Source of the DNA: Ailurus styani
Lineage: Eukaryota > Chordata > Mammalia > Carnivora > Ailuridae
Direction of reading: 5' to 3'
Assembly (NCBI GenBank): GCA_002007465.1
Contig: LNAC01000346.1
Location: forward strand, 1,802,359 to 1,866,358
Length of the DNA: 64,000 nucleotides
The position numbers and the translations under genes are program-made. The notes under the pieces were generated by a model. The model had not been told where the DNA came from, did no database searches, and saw only the letters and a list, made by a program, of their open reading frames with translations. Positions 35,585-45,362 of the stretch are shown here, one piece after another. Numbering within the stretch: position 1 is the first letter of the stretch; the number at the start of each line of letters is the position of its first letter.

Positions 35585-35752
35585 CTGAGGACCTCTTATA
35601 AAACAAAAGAAAACAAAATACAAAACACTCATGCCCATGACACAACCCCAGAAATTCTGGTTTAAACTGATTGAGAAGGACTTGAACATCATTATTGTTT
35701 AATAATCTCATACATGATTTTAATTAACTGTGAGGATTGAGAACCAGTGAAT
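35585..35752 (+). mobile_element. MER5-like hAT-Charlie element
   Basis: 'catgacacaaccccagaaattctggtttaaactg', 'ggacttgaacatcattattgtttaataatctc' and 'gtgaggattgagaaccagtg' match the 3' half of the MER5A/B consensus. Confidence 0.6.
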
Positions 35753-36003
35753 CCAGTGTGTACAATCCAGTGTGTATAATTTTATAAATCTTTTGGTTGC
35801 AAATATATACAATGACATCAACAGAGGTGTCAACTTAAAGAAGAAAGGGAATGTGATATCTTATGCATATGAATAGTCCAGGGGTGGCTTTGGGTTCAAC
35901 TTGACCAAGGACTCTAAAGATGTGCCCAAGCCTTGCTTGCCTCTTTGATCTCTTAGCTCTGTGTGGGTACCATTTTCAGGGTAACCTCATGATCACAAAA
36001 TGT

Positions 36004-36426
36004 TGCAAGCAACTCTAGTGGTGGACCTGCATTCCCCTTCATTCATATTTGATAAAAAGAAGACATATTTTACCCGCCAGGTATTGAAGAAAATACAATT
36101 TTTTGCTTAAGCCATATTCCCTTTCCTAAGTCAATGACTGTGGTCAAAAACATGAAATTTATGCTGCTTGTCTCAGGACTAAATTCTATGTTTTACCCAA
36201 CAGCTAGGAGTAANACTGCAAGCAACTCTAGCGGTGGACCTGCATTCCCCTTCATTCATATTTGATAAAAAGAAGACATATTTTACCCGCCAGGTATTGA
36301 AGAAAATACAATTTTTTGCTTAAGCCATATTCCCTTTCCTAAGTCAATGACTGTGGTCAAAAACATGAAATTTATGCTGCTTGTCTCAGGACTAAATTCT
36401 ATGTTTTACCCAACAGCTAGGAGTAA
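36004..36426. repeat. 210-bp direct duplication flanking a single N
   Basis: 36004-36213 and 36217-36426 match over 210 bp with one difference (T at 36019, C at 36232). They are separated by N (36214) and two bases. The second copy runs on into a GC-rich motif (36432-36450, 'gcccgccgcccccaccgcc') that the first copy stops just short of. This looks like two allelic contig ends left unmerged. Confidence 0.9.
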
Positions 36427-37785
36427 AAATAGCCCGCCGCCCCCACCGCCAGTGCAGGTGAACAAAACTTGGCATTCTGGTTCCATGAAATCAGATTACA
36501 AAGTCTTTATATAGTATCCACATTTTTAATTAATAGAGGTTAACATTTATCTGTTATATGTTGTGATACATAATTTATACTATGCAGGTACATCTTCTAA
36601 ATAGGGAAACAATAATATTAGAATATCAATAATTATATATTATTGTAATATCAAAGTGTTAACACTAAATACTCAATAACATGAAAGGAAATCCAATAAA
36701 ATTAATTTGCCTCTTTGGTTATCAGTAAAATAGATTTCAGAAAATTCATAAAAAGGAAAAAAAGCCCCGTGGAACTATTTTATGATCCTTTCCAAATACT
36801 AATTATAGCTGGTACCATATGCAGTTTAAAATAGACCCCAAATGACTGCCGACTGACTGTTATAATGGAATTCCCAAAGTAGAAATAATCAGGAAAATAA
36901 AAAAATCAGAGTTTGGCATGCACACTGTTTAATAATGTACAAAATTGGCAGCTTTCAAATTGTTTTTACTACATGAATCTAAGTAAGAAAATTATAAGTA
37001 ATTTTGACAGTTATAAATTCCACAAACATGATTTAAAGAGAATGTAAATGTATGAATCATCAGGATAAAAGTGTCCACTAAACTGGCAGATTTCATTGTT
37101 CCCAACATAAAGACATAATACAATTATTTCAATTGATTTATCTAGGCTTATTCACACAAGTCTAGAAAAATTATAGTTATTGTTTATATGTAAGTTTAAT
37201 TATGTATTATATATTATGTAATTATGTATTATAAGGAGATCTTCTTATATCAATATGCCTAGGTATATATTTCCAGTGATCATCTTAAGTTAAAATAATC
37301 TTTTCAGTAAGGAAATGAATATTATTTTTTTAAATTTTAAATGTTGGCTCTGGCAAGTGATAGGTGATATAAGAATCTAATACACTTGTGAATATTGGTA
37401 AAATTTTTAAATTATGCTTATCTGTTATATAATTTTTAAAACTTCAAGCATAATTTACCTACTTGGAACTTAATGAGAACACAAACATATTCATAAATTA
37501 TATTACTGAATATTTAATTAAAATGGATTTCTAGCCTATTTTCTTAATCAAAGATTTAAAATGTTAACAAGTATTAAGATGACTAGTTTATGAGCACTCT
37601 ATAAAACAACAGAAAATGGTAATTAAATAAAATAAGAAAAATTAGATGTATTACAAGATGGAAATGAAATCATAAAGTGATAAAGAGAAAAAAATGAGAA
37701 AGAGAAAACTAGTCAAAGCCACAGGTATGGTAGAAATACATAGGTTCTCATATATTTGAAATTTCACAGGGACAGTTTTCAGACT
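36427..37785. other. Unique AT-rich stretch
   Basis: Apart from the GC-rich motif at 36432-36450, nothing is recognised. An imperfect 'taattatgtattata' repeat lies at 37197-37231. Confidence 0.45.
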
Positions 37786-38181
37786 GGGGCACATGGGTGG
37801 CTCAGTCGGTTAAGCATCCGACTCTTGGTTTCAACCCAGGTCATGATCTCAGGGTACTGGGATTGAACCCTATGTGGGGCTCCATGCTAGGTACGGAGCC
37901 TGCTTAAGATTCTCTCTCTTAGGGCACCTGGTTGGCTCAGCTGGTTAAGCGTCCCACACTTGACTTCTTGACTTTGGCTCCAGTCATGATCTCAGGGTCA
38001 TGGGAGGGAGCCCCACCCCCTCAGTGGGGAGTCTCCTTCTCTCTCTCTCTCTGCCTCTCCCCCCTGCCCCCCCACTCTCTCTCAAATAAATAAATCTTTT
38101 AAGAAAAGAAAAAAAAAGATTCTTTCTCTCCCTCTCCCTCTGCCCCTCCCCTCCCCTCTCTTTCTCTCCTCTTAAAAAAAA
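37786..38181 (+). mobile_element. CAN-SINE split by a second CAN-SINE in the same orientation
   Basis: The outer copy runs 37786-37920 (gggcacatgggtggctcagtcgg ... cttaagattctctctct). It resumes at about 38116 with 'aagattctttctctccctctccctctgcc' and ends in an A-rich tail at about 38181. The break falls within its CT tract. Confidence 0.9.
37921..38115 (+). mobile_element. CAN-SINE nested in the preceding SINE
   Basis: Begins agggcacctggttggctcag, has the CT-rich tract and AAATAAATAAATCTT tail. The duplication AAGATTCT(C/T)TCTCT (about 37906-37920 and 38116-38130) is taken from the host SINE and dates this insertion as later. Confidence 0.9.
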
Positions 38182-38337
38182 CCCAGAAAACAAAAAAAAG
38201 GCTCATTGTCAACAATTACCTCCTCAGATTAAAAAAAAAATTAAATCTAAATTCAACTACTTTCAACTTTATGCTATTCTTCCAAGATGTGATAATTAGG
38301 CTGATTAAGTGATGAATCTGGAAATACGATCATTAAT

Positions 38338-38500
38338 GGTATTCATTTATTTAACACATTTTTGTTGAGTGCCTATATGTGCCAGAAGCTCTTCTAGGAA
38401 GTAAGGACAGTGTTGAAAAAAGTAGAAACACGTTAAAAATATCTTACCACCTGGAGCTTACGTTAAAGTGAAAGAGTCAGACAAAACAAAAGAAAAATAA
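38338..38500 (+). repeat. MIR/L2-tail-like repeat
   Basis: 'tattcatttatttaacacatttttgttgagtgcctatatgtgccagaagctcttctagg' followed by 'cacctggagcttacgttaaag' resembles the common mammalian 'ttattgagcgcctactatgtgccagg...ggagcttacattctag' repeat. Confidence 0.55.
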
Positions 38501-38640
38501 GTCAATCCTATGGTTTATAAGATATGACAAGTATAAAAGAAAAAGTTAAGCACAGGAGAGAGATATAAAGCATTGGGAGAGGGGTGGGTATTGAAGAGTT
38601 ATATGGCAAGGCCTAAAGCGAAGTAATAAAGTAAATGGAT

Positions 38641-39015
38641 ATTATTGTGGACTGAAATTTTGTGACCCCACAAATTTATATATTTATATATTGAAGCCTT
38701 AAGCCCCAAAATAATGGTATTTGGAAATGAGGCCTTTGAGAGGAAATTAGATGGAATTATGAGTTGAGGCTCTGGCCCTGTTAAATCAGTGCCTATATAA
38801 GAAGAGGTGTCAGAAAGCTTACTTGCTCTCTCTGCAGTGGAGGACAAAATGAGGAGGTGATCATCTGAAAGCCAGGAAGAGAGCTCTCACCAGGAACCCA
38901 GTCAGCTGCCATCCTGATTATGGACTTCCCTGCCTCCAAACTGTGAGAAATAAATTTCTGTTTCTTAAGCCACCCCATCTGTGATATTTTGTTATGATAG
39001 CTTACGCCGACCAAT
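38641..39015 (+). mobile_element. MLT1-type (ERVL-MaLR) solo LTR
   Basis: 'tggactgaaattttgtgacccc', 'ttgaagccttaagcccc', 'atggtatttggaaatgaggcctttg', 'ctatataagaagagg', 'gaaagccaggaagagagctctcacc', 'aactgtgagaaataaatttctg' (with AATAAA signal), 'gatattttgttatgatagc' and a terminal 'gaccaatacag' give the full MLT1 outline. No internal retroviral sequence. Confidence 0.9.
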
Positions 39016-39044
39016 ACAGGTACTAACCAAAACTTGCAGTATAG

Positions 39045-39230
39045 TGGCACCTGGATGGCTCAGTTGGTTAAGCAACTGTCTTTGGCTCAGGTCCCGATCC
39101 TGGAGTCCAGGGATTAAGTCCCAAATTGGACTCCCTGCTCAGTGGGGAGTCTGCTTCTCCCTCTGCCCCTCCCCACCTCTCATTTTTTCTCTCTCATTCT
39201 CTTTAAAATAAATAAAATCTTAAAAAAAAA
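39045..39230 (+). mobile_element. CAN-SINE (older subfamily)
   Basis: Starts tggcacctggatggctcag and ends with an A-run. A 16-bp target-site duplication AAAACTTGCAGT(A/G)TAG with one mismatch lies at 39029-39044 and 39231-39246. It sits about 30 bp downstream of the MLT1 LTR. Confidence 0.95.
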
Positions 39231-39461
39231 AAAACTTGCAGTGTAGTGCATCATTCCTGTGGTGGGAATGGGCCTGGTGTGCTTGTGTTTGTGGAAAAAG
39301 GAGACCCATTTGATTAGATGTGTGCTCAGATGTGCTATAACAAAAAATAGAGAGGTGGGGGGTGAGTTCACAGAGGTAATAGGGGACCTTATCATGTGCA
39401 CTCTGGTAGTCATAGAAAGAATTTGGCTTTCACTCTGAGTGAAATGGGACATCAAGGAGGG

Positions 39462-39666
39462 TTTTGTTTTGTTTTTTTAAGATTCTATTTATTTATTTGA
39501 CAGAGAGGAGAGAGATCACAAGTAGGCAGTGAGGCAGGCAGAGAGAGAGGAGGAAGCAGGCTCCCCGCTGAGCAGGGAGCCCGATATGGGGCTCGATCCT
39601 AGGATCCTGAGATCATGACCTGAGTTGAAGGCAGAGGCTTTAACCCACTGAGCCACCCAGGCGCCC
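39462..39666 (-). mobile_element. CAN-SINE
   Basis: Minus-strand copy ending gagccacccaggcgccc. An imperfect target-site duplication CATCAAG(G/C)AG flanks it (39450-39459 and 39667-39676). Confidence 0.93.
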
Positions 39667-40304
39667 CATCAAGCAGAGTGGTATATTTTTTAATATTAAG
39701 TAGAATTCTCTCATGAAACTACCTGGGCTTGAAGATTTATTTTTTAGGTGATTTTTACATGCAAATTAAATTTTCTCAATAAGTATAGGGCTATTCAAAC
39801 CCCCCATTTCATATTAGATAAGCTGTAGTAGTTTATACTTTTTGACGACTTGGTTCATTTCATCTAAGTTATTCAATTTATGTGTGTAGAATCGTTCGGA
39901 GTATTCACTTATCCTTTGTTATCTGCAGTATGTCTGTAATGATACCCTGTTTCATTCCTGAGGTAATGATGACTTTTCCTCCGTTCACCATGGTAGTGTT
40001 TTGTCAATTGTAGCAATCTTTTCAATGAACCAGGTTTTTGATTCATTCTTTTTTTCTATTCTTTTTTGGGGGGAGGGTTCAATTTCATTAATTTCTGTTC
40101 TTCATTATTTCCTTCCTTCTGCTTGCAATGGATTTATTTTGCTCTTCTTTTCTACTTTCTAGTTTCTTGGGAGGTAAAATTATTGTCTGGGACTTTTCTT
40201 CTATTGTTAGCATTTAATGCTATAAATTTCCCTTTAAACACTATTTTAGCCGTACCCCAAAGATTTTTATTTTTATTCAGTTCAATATATTCTTTAAAGA
40301 CATT

Positions 40305-40562
40305 GTCTGAAAAAATAAATAAATAAAGACTTTGTATGTGGGGGGGTGCAGTTTCAGGTTTACAACAAAATTGAAAGGAAGGTACAGAGATTTCCTATAT
40401 ATCTCACACCCACAAACTTGCATAGCCTCCATCACCAGAATGGTGCTAATTTTACCATGGATAAACCTACACTGACACATTGCAGTCATCCGAAGTCCAT
40501 AATTTATCTTAGGCCTCACTCTTGGTGTTGTACATTAGATGAATTCAGACAAATTTATGTTA
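40305..40562 (-). mobile_element. Younger L1 (L1MB-like) 3' UTR inserted in the L1M
   Basis: The complement reads 'ctctgtaccttcctttcaattttgttgtaaacctgaaactgc...', the end of an L1MB-type 3' UTR, with the A-rich tail at 40308-40326 on the complement. ORF2 homology of the host L1 stops at about 40300 and resumes at about 40570 ('aaatttcccttgagactttc'), so this is a 5'-truncated insertion into it. Confidence 0.7.
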
Positions 40563-40590
40563 AATACATGAAATTTCCCTTGAGACTTTC

Positions 40591-40808
40591 GTTTTTTAAA
40601 GATTTTATTTATTTATTTGAGAGTGAGAGCGCACTCATGCACATGTGACTGGGGGGGGAGGGACAAGGAGGGAGAGGGAGAGAATCTCAAGAAGATTCTG
40701 CACTGAGCATGAGTCCAACACAGACCTGGATCTTATGACCCTGAGATCATGACCTGAGATGAAACCAAGAGTTGGACACTTAACCAACTGAGCCACCCGG
40801 ACATCCCA
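40591..40808 (-). mobile_element. CAN-SINE (older subfamily) inserted in the L1M
   Basis: Minus-strand copy with 'gagagtgagagcgcactcatgcac', 'gaaaccaagagttggacacttaaccaactgagccacccggacatccc'. A target-site duplication AGACTTTC lies at 40583-40590 and 40809-40816. It splits the L1 ORF2 homology 'ttgagactttc|ttttggtcctgg'. Confidence 0.92.
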
Positions 40809-42032
40809 AGACTTTCTTTTGGTCCTGGATTAACTAGAAATGTTTAGTTTGAAATATTTGGAAATTTTTCTCATTTTTTGTTATCAAATTTTAGACTGAT
40901 TACATGGCGGTCAGATAACATACTCTGTATGATTTATTTTCTTTTAAAGTTTATTTTATGACTTCTTCTTGAAGCTTGTTTTATGGCCCAGGATACAGTA
41001 AATCTTAGTATATACTCCATGGACATTTGAAAACAACATGGGTGTTGTACTGTTCTTGGTTGGAGTGCTCCATAAATACTGATTATATCATGTTGGTTAA
41101 TGGTCGTGTTAGTGTCTTCTATATTCTTTCAAGGTCCAACTATAATTGTGAATTTGTCCATTTGTTTTCAGTTCTATCAGGTTCGCTTCACATTATTTTC
41201 CAGCTCGGGTATTTGGTGGATACAATTTTAGGATTTTTATATCCTTTTGGTGAACTGATCCTTTTATCATTATGTAATATTCCTTTCTATCCTGGTGCTA
41301 TTGTTTGATCTAACATCAACTTTATATGATATTAATATAGCTATTCTCGCTTTCTTTAGATTTTTTCATGGTTTACTTTTTTCAGATTTTTACTTTCAAA
41401 CTATATATATATGAGGTGAATTCCTTAGAGACAGCATATAGTTTCATCAGGGTTTTTTAATCCACTCTACCAATCTTTCACTTGGTATATTTAGACTATT
41501 TAAATTCAAAGTAACGCTGCTATGTGTAAACTCAATTCTGTCATATTTTGGTTTTGGTTTTGTTTTCTGTTCTGTTTTATTTCTCTGTTTTTTCTTTTTT
41601 TCTTTTCCTTCATTACTATAGGTCACATGAACACATTTTAGAAGTCCATGGTAATGTGTATACAGTGTTTTGGAGTGTATCTCTTTATAAGTTTTTTAAG
41701 TAGTTGCTCTAGCTATTACAGTATTTGTATCTATAACTTACCAAAGTCCTTTAGTGACACGTTTTACTAGTTCAAGTTTGGAATCCTTGCCTCCCTGTAT
41801 ATACCCCTCTGTTTATATTTGTCATAAATATTTTCGCTGTATACATTCAGAACCACGTTAGATGGATATAATTATTGCTTCAGCCATCAAACATAAAATG
41901 GAAAGCTCAAAAGTTTCTATTTGTTTATTACATTTAGTTATATTTTTGCTCAGTATTTTTCCTTCCTTTCTTCCTGATCTTCCCAGATTTCTTCTTTTAT
42001 CATTTTAATTATATGTGGAGAACTTTCTTTAG

Positions 42033-42233
42033 TTATTCTTTTAGAATAGCTCTGCTAGAAATAAATTCTCTTTGTTTTCTTTTATATAATAATGTCTTGA
42101 TTTCCCCTTCATTCCCGAAGAGTATTTTCACTGGATACATAATTCTGAGTTGAAAATTTTCTTTCGGTCTATAAAAAATATAGTACCACTGCTTTCTGTC
42201 TCCTGTGGTTTCTGAGGAGATATCTACTGTCAT
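42033..42233 (-). pseudogene. L1 ORF1 C-terminal remnant (open for 66 codons)
   Basis: This frame is recognisably the C-terminal domain of L1 ORF1p, the RNA-binding trimeric chaperone of LINE-1. Short matches in order are 'DISSETTGDRKQW', 'PKENFQLRIMYPVKI', 'GNEGEIKTLLYKRK' and 'REFISSRAILKE', against the family's SAETLQARREW / KNFQPRISYPAKL / GEIK / R.ALKELL pattern. It lacks the coiled coil and RRM upstream, which continue as stop-broken sequence towards 42900. It sits inside the antisense L1M and is a fossil rather than a gene. Confidence 0.85.
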
Positions 42234-43027
42234 TTCAATTGTGTTTCCACTATACGTGAAGTTTCACTTCTCTCAGATTGCATTCAAGACTTTTATGTTC
42301 TTGATCAGTTTTCAGAGATTCCCTATAATGTTTCTTGACATGCATCCCATTTGTTTATCTTGTTTGTGATTTGTGAAGCTTCCTGAATCTGAAGTTTTAA
42401 GATTTTTGCAAAATTTTGGAAATTTCAGCTGTTATTTCTTTAAATACTTTATCCTCCTGATATATTGCATCCTTTATTTCTGTGATAAAAGTGACACAGA
42501 TGTTAGATAATCATAATCTTACATGTTCCTGAGCTTCTGTTCGTTTTTTTCCTCTATTGTTCAAATCAAGATATTTCTATTGTTTTATTTTCAAGTTCAT
42601 TGACACCCTTCTCTTTTCTATCCATTCTGTTTTTGAACCCATCCACTGGGGTTTTTTTATTGGTTATTGTATTTTTTTTCAGTTCTAAAATTTACATTTG
42701 GCTTGTTTTTATACCCTCTATTTTTTTTTTGCTGGAACTTTCAAATTGTATTTTCATTTAACTCAAGCCTGCTAGAAATTAATTCAACCACTTTTATGAT
42801 GAGTGTTTTAAAATCCTTGTCAGATGATTCTAACATGTATCCCATCTCAGTGGCATCTGTCATCTTTTCTATTTAGTTTGAGATCCTCCTGGTTCTTGGT
42901 ATAACAAGTGATTTTCTATTGGAACCTAGATATTTTAGGTATTGTAAGACTCTGGACTTAGAAGTCTTAAATCTTGTGTTTTAGTACTCTCTGAAACCAG
43001 TCTGGTGTGTGAAGGGGGCTGCTGCTT

Positions 43028-43450
43028 CATTACTGCCAGATGGAATGAAAGTCCAGGTTCCAACTTCAGCCTCCACTGACATTTGAGGTGGGGGAGAGTA
43101 TTCTTATTTCTGCTCGGTAGTGGCTGAAGTTCTGGCTCTCCAAGTGTTCTTCACTGACACTGTGTTTGTGTGTGCACTGGGAAGGGGGAATAATTTTGTT
43201 ACTGCTGAATGGTGGTGAATGTCCCGATTCTCCATTAGGCCTCTTCTGACAGCAATCCAGTGAGGAGTGGGGAGGATGCTTCATTACCACTGAGTGGTGG
43301 TAAAAGTCTATACTCCCCATATAGTCCTCGCTGATATTATGGAATGAGTAGGGGGAGGGGTTGAGGGCTCATTACTTCACTGAGGCAGTAAAAGTCATGG
43401 CTTTCCACTTCGTCTTCTGATACAACTCTTGCTTTCTCTGGTAACACTGT
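43028..43450 (-). repeat. Degenerate tandem monomers of the L1M 5' UTR
   Basis: Five imperfect units begin near 43028, 43104, 43198, 43282 and 43370 (spacing 76, 94, 84 and 88 bp). Each reads roughly 'cattactgc-gg-tgg-g-aagtcc-ggctccc-cttggcctc--ctgacac' followed by a G-rich segment. In the L1M sense direction this is the monomeric 5' UTR/promoter region upstream of ORF1. Confidence 0.75.
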
Positions 43451-43894
43451 GGTATCCCCATGTGGCCTTGATTGGGATGGGTGTGGTTGAGTCCATAGAT
43501 TTTTTTCCTTTGATGTTTGGTGGAGTAGATTCACTATTATCTGTCCCTTTCCTGGTCTATTGGCCAGAGAAAGCAATTTTACTTGGGCTGTTTGTTTTTA
43601 TGTTCCAGTTGTTGTTTCTGGGTTTCTTACTTCCCAAGGATGCAGTCTGGAATATATGGAGCAAAATGAAAACCCCAAGGACCTTACCACTATATTGTTT
43701 ATGGGGTCCTGAAAGATCTCTAACTGGTTTGTCATCTTCTCTCCATTTTTAAGAGTCTTCTTAAATCTGTTTTAATCCAGGAATTTTAGTTGTACTCAGG
43801 GGGAGGAACAGGAAAAAATAAGTCTATTGCACTTTCCCAGAAGGAGAAATCCTCACTTAGGTTAACCATGACTCTGACAGCTATATAACAAATA

Positions 43895-44570
43895 AGAGGC
43901 AAGTATAGAATCGAGGAGAGTAAATAAGAAGCTATTACTTAAATGAGCATAGTAACTTTGAAGATGATGAGAGGTGGTTAGGTTCTAGATATATTATTAA
44001 AATAAAAGAACTAATATTTGCCTAGGATTTAGATATAGAATAAAAGAGAAATAGAGCAATAAATGTAATTCTAAAAATTTTAGTCTAAGCTATGGAGTTA
44101 CCTTCAGCTACAATGAGGAAGACTATGGACTAGCTCAATCTGAAGGGGATGGGAGGTCAAAAGCATGGTTTTCATATGCCATTGAGTGATAATTATTAAA
44201 AATGTAACTTGAAACACTACATAGTCACTGGAGATGTGATTCAGAGCTCTGTGGAGAGGCCTGAACTGGACATACAAATTTGGAAGTCATTATAGTATAT
44301 GAAACCATGACAATAAAAAAGATCATAAGGAAAGGACACAGCTAGAGATATGGACAAAAGACAGTCCTATGGTTCTCACATGTTAAAAGATCTGGGAAAG
44401 AGGAATCTAAAAGAAGAATTGGAAGAACTAGCCAGAAAGACGAAGAAAAATCAGAGTATGGCATCTTGGAACCAAGTGAAGAAAGTGTCCCAAGAAGAAG
44501 GGTGAGGTCATCAATATAAAATATTTCTGATAAGTCAAGTGACACGAGGTCTGAGATTTATGAATGGATT
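43895..44570 (+). repeat. Ancient LINE-like mammalian repeat (family not assigned)
   Basis: 'gatgatgagaggtggttaggttctagatatatt', 'gaggcctgaactggacatacaaatttggaagtcattatagtatatg', 'ggaaccaagtgaagaaagtgtcccaagaagaagggtgaggtcatcaatat' and 'ctgataagtcaagtgacacgagg' match a widespread old mammalian repeat that I know by sequence, not by name. Confidence 0.55.
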
Positions 44571-44593
44571 TGTTCTATGTAATAAAAGATTTA

Positions 44594-45053
44594 TTAGTTT
44601 CTGATGGCTTCTGTATTACCACAAACTAAGAGGCTTAAAAAACAAACTTATTTTCCCACAGTTCTGGAAGCAAGAAGTCTGAAATAATGTAGGGAAGCCC
44701 TTCCTTTGGAGACTCCATTCCTTACCCATGGGAGAACCCATTCCTTACCTCTTCTAGTGAGGAGCTGGAAGGGATATATGCTAGCCATCTTTGGCCTATG
44801 GCCTTGTAACTCCAATACTTGCCTCCATTTTTAACATGACTTCTCCTAAGTGTGTAATCTCCTTCTTCCTCTATCTTGCAAAGACACTGGTGATGGCATT
44901 TAGGTCCCAACTAGATAATACAAAATATTTTTCTCATCTCAATATCCTTAAATTAGTCATATCTGTATAAACTTTACCATGTAAGGTAAAATTGACAGGT
45001 TCCAGGACACTGGGCTAATCCTTGTAAGCTACTATAAGCCTACCACAACAGAC
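44594..45053 (-). mobile_element. MLT1-type (ERVL-MaLR) solo LTR, antisense
   Basis: Plus-strand landmarks of a reversed MLT1: 'ttctgtattaccacaaactaagaggcttaaa', 'cttattttcccacagttctggaagcaagaagtctg', 'ccatgtaaggtaaaattgacaggttcc', 'gcctaccacaaca' (the complement of the TGTTGTGGTAGGC start). No internal sequence. Confidence 0.85.
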
Positions 45054-45113
45054 AAAACACATAGATAAAATATGTTAAATTGTTATTAATTAATCAAGAT
45101 GTTAAATGAGACA

Positions 45114-45352
45114 GGGGCACCTGGGTGGCTCAGTGGGTTAAAGCCTCTGCCTTCCGCTCAGGTCATGCAGTCAAATGCTCTGCCCCTGAGCTATACCCCC
45201 ATTCCGCTCAGGTCATGATCTCAGGTCCTGGGATTGAGCCCCACATCGGGCTCTCTGCTCAGCAGGGAGCCTGCTTCCCCCTCTCTCTCTGCCTGCCTAC
45301 TTGTGATCTCTCGCTCTCTCTGTGTCAAATAAATGAATAAAATCTTTTTAAA
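45114..45352 (+). mobile_element. CAN-SINE carrying an internal tRNA-Cys insertion
   Basis: Starts ggggcacctgggtggctcag and belongs to the 'gtgggttaaagcctctgcc' subfamily. A 10-bp target-site duplication AAATGAGACA lies at 45104-45113 and 45353-45362. It is about 50 bp longer than its relatives because of an insertion at 45168-45201 plus a duplicated 16-mer. Confidence 0.96.
45168..45201 (-). mobile_element. Retroposed 5' half of tRNA-Cys(GCA)
   Basis: The complement reads GGGGGTATAGCTCAGGGGCA followed by GAGCATTTGACTG, which matches nucleotides 1-34 of mammalian tRNA-Cys(GCA) with about one difference. It ends in the anticodon loop. A 16-bp direct repeat TTCCGCTCAGGTCATG flanks it (45152-45167 and 45202-45217). 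Both repeats share a private C where other SINE copies have G, so they are a target-site duplication made after the SINE had diverged. It has no A tail, fitting the known class of tailless tRNA-derived retropseudogenes. It is not a functional tRNA gene. Confidence 0.88.
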
Positions 45353-45362
45353 AAATGAGACA

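Larger units (their letters stand above)
39680..43865 (-). mobile_element. Antisense ancient L1 (L1M type), ORF2-ORF1-5' UTR
   Basis: Read on the plus strand the element runs from mid-ORF2 to its 5' end. ORF2 RT complement comes first ('ttcattaatttctgttcttcattatttcc', 'ttaatgctataaatttccc', 39690-40300), then ORF2 N-terminal/endonuclease complement ('tggcggtcagataacatac', 'gattatatcatgttgg', 'gtgaattccttagagacagcatatag', about 40810-41510). ORF1 complement follows (about 42030-42900), then a 5' UTR with degenerate monomers (43028-43450) ending near 'ccaggaattttagttgtactcagggggaggaac'. It is interrupted by a younger L1 3' end and a SINE. The 3' third is absent. Confidence 0.85.

Noticed and set aside
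37984..38193. Arg/Glu-rich minus-strand frame
   Set aside because: It is the complement of the CT-rich tracts of two nested SINEs.
40066..41308. Several 80-100-codon frames in the 40-41.3 kb interval
   Set aside because: These are antisense shadows of L1 ORF2 and of the SINE and L1 insertions there.
43028..43450. Spaced repeats as a possible CRISPR-like or minisatellite array
   Set aside because: The units are diverged, variably spaced and sit in the L1M 5' UTR. The organism is a mammal.
45168..45201. Functional tRNA-Cys gene
   Set aside because: Only the first 34 nucleotides are present. The 3' half, B box and terminator are absent, and it is flanked by a target-site duplication inside a SINE.
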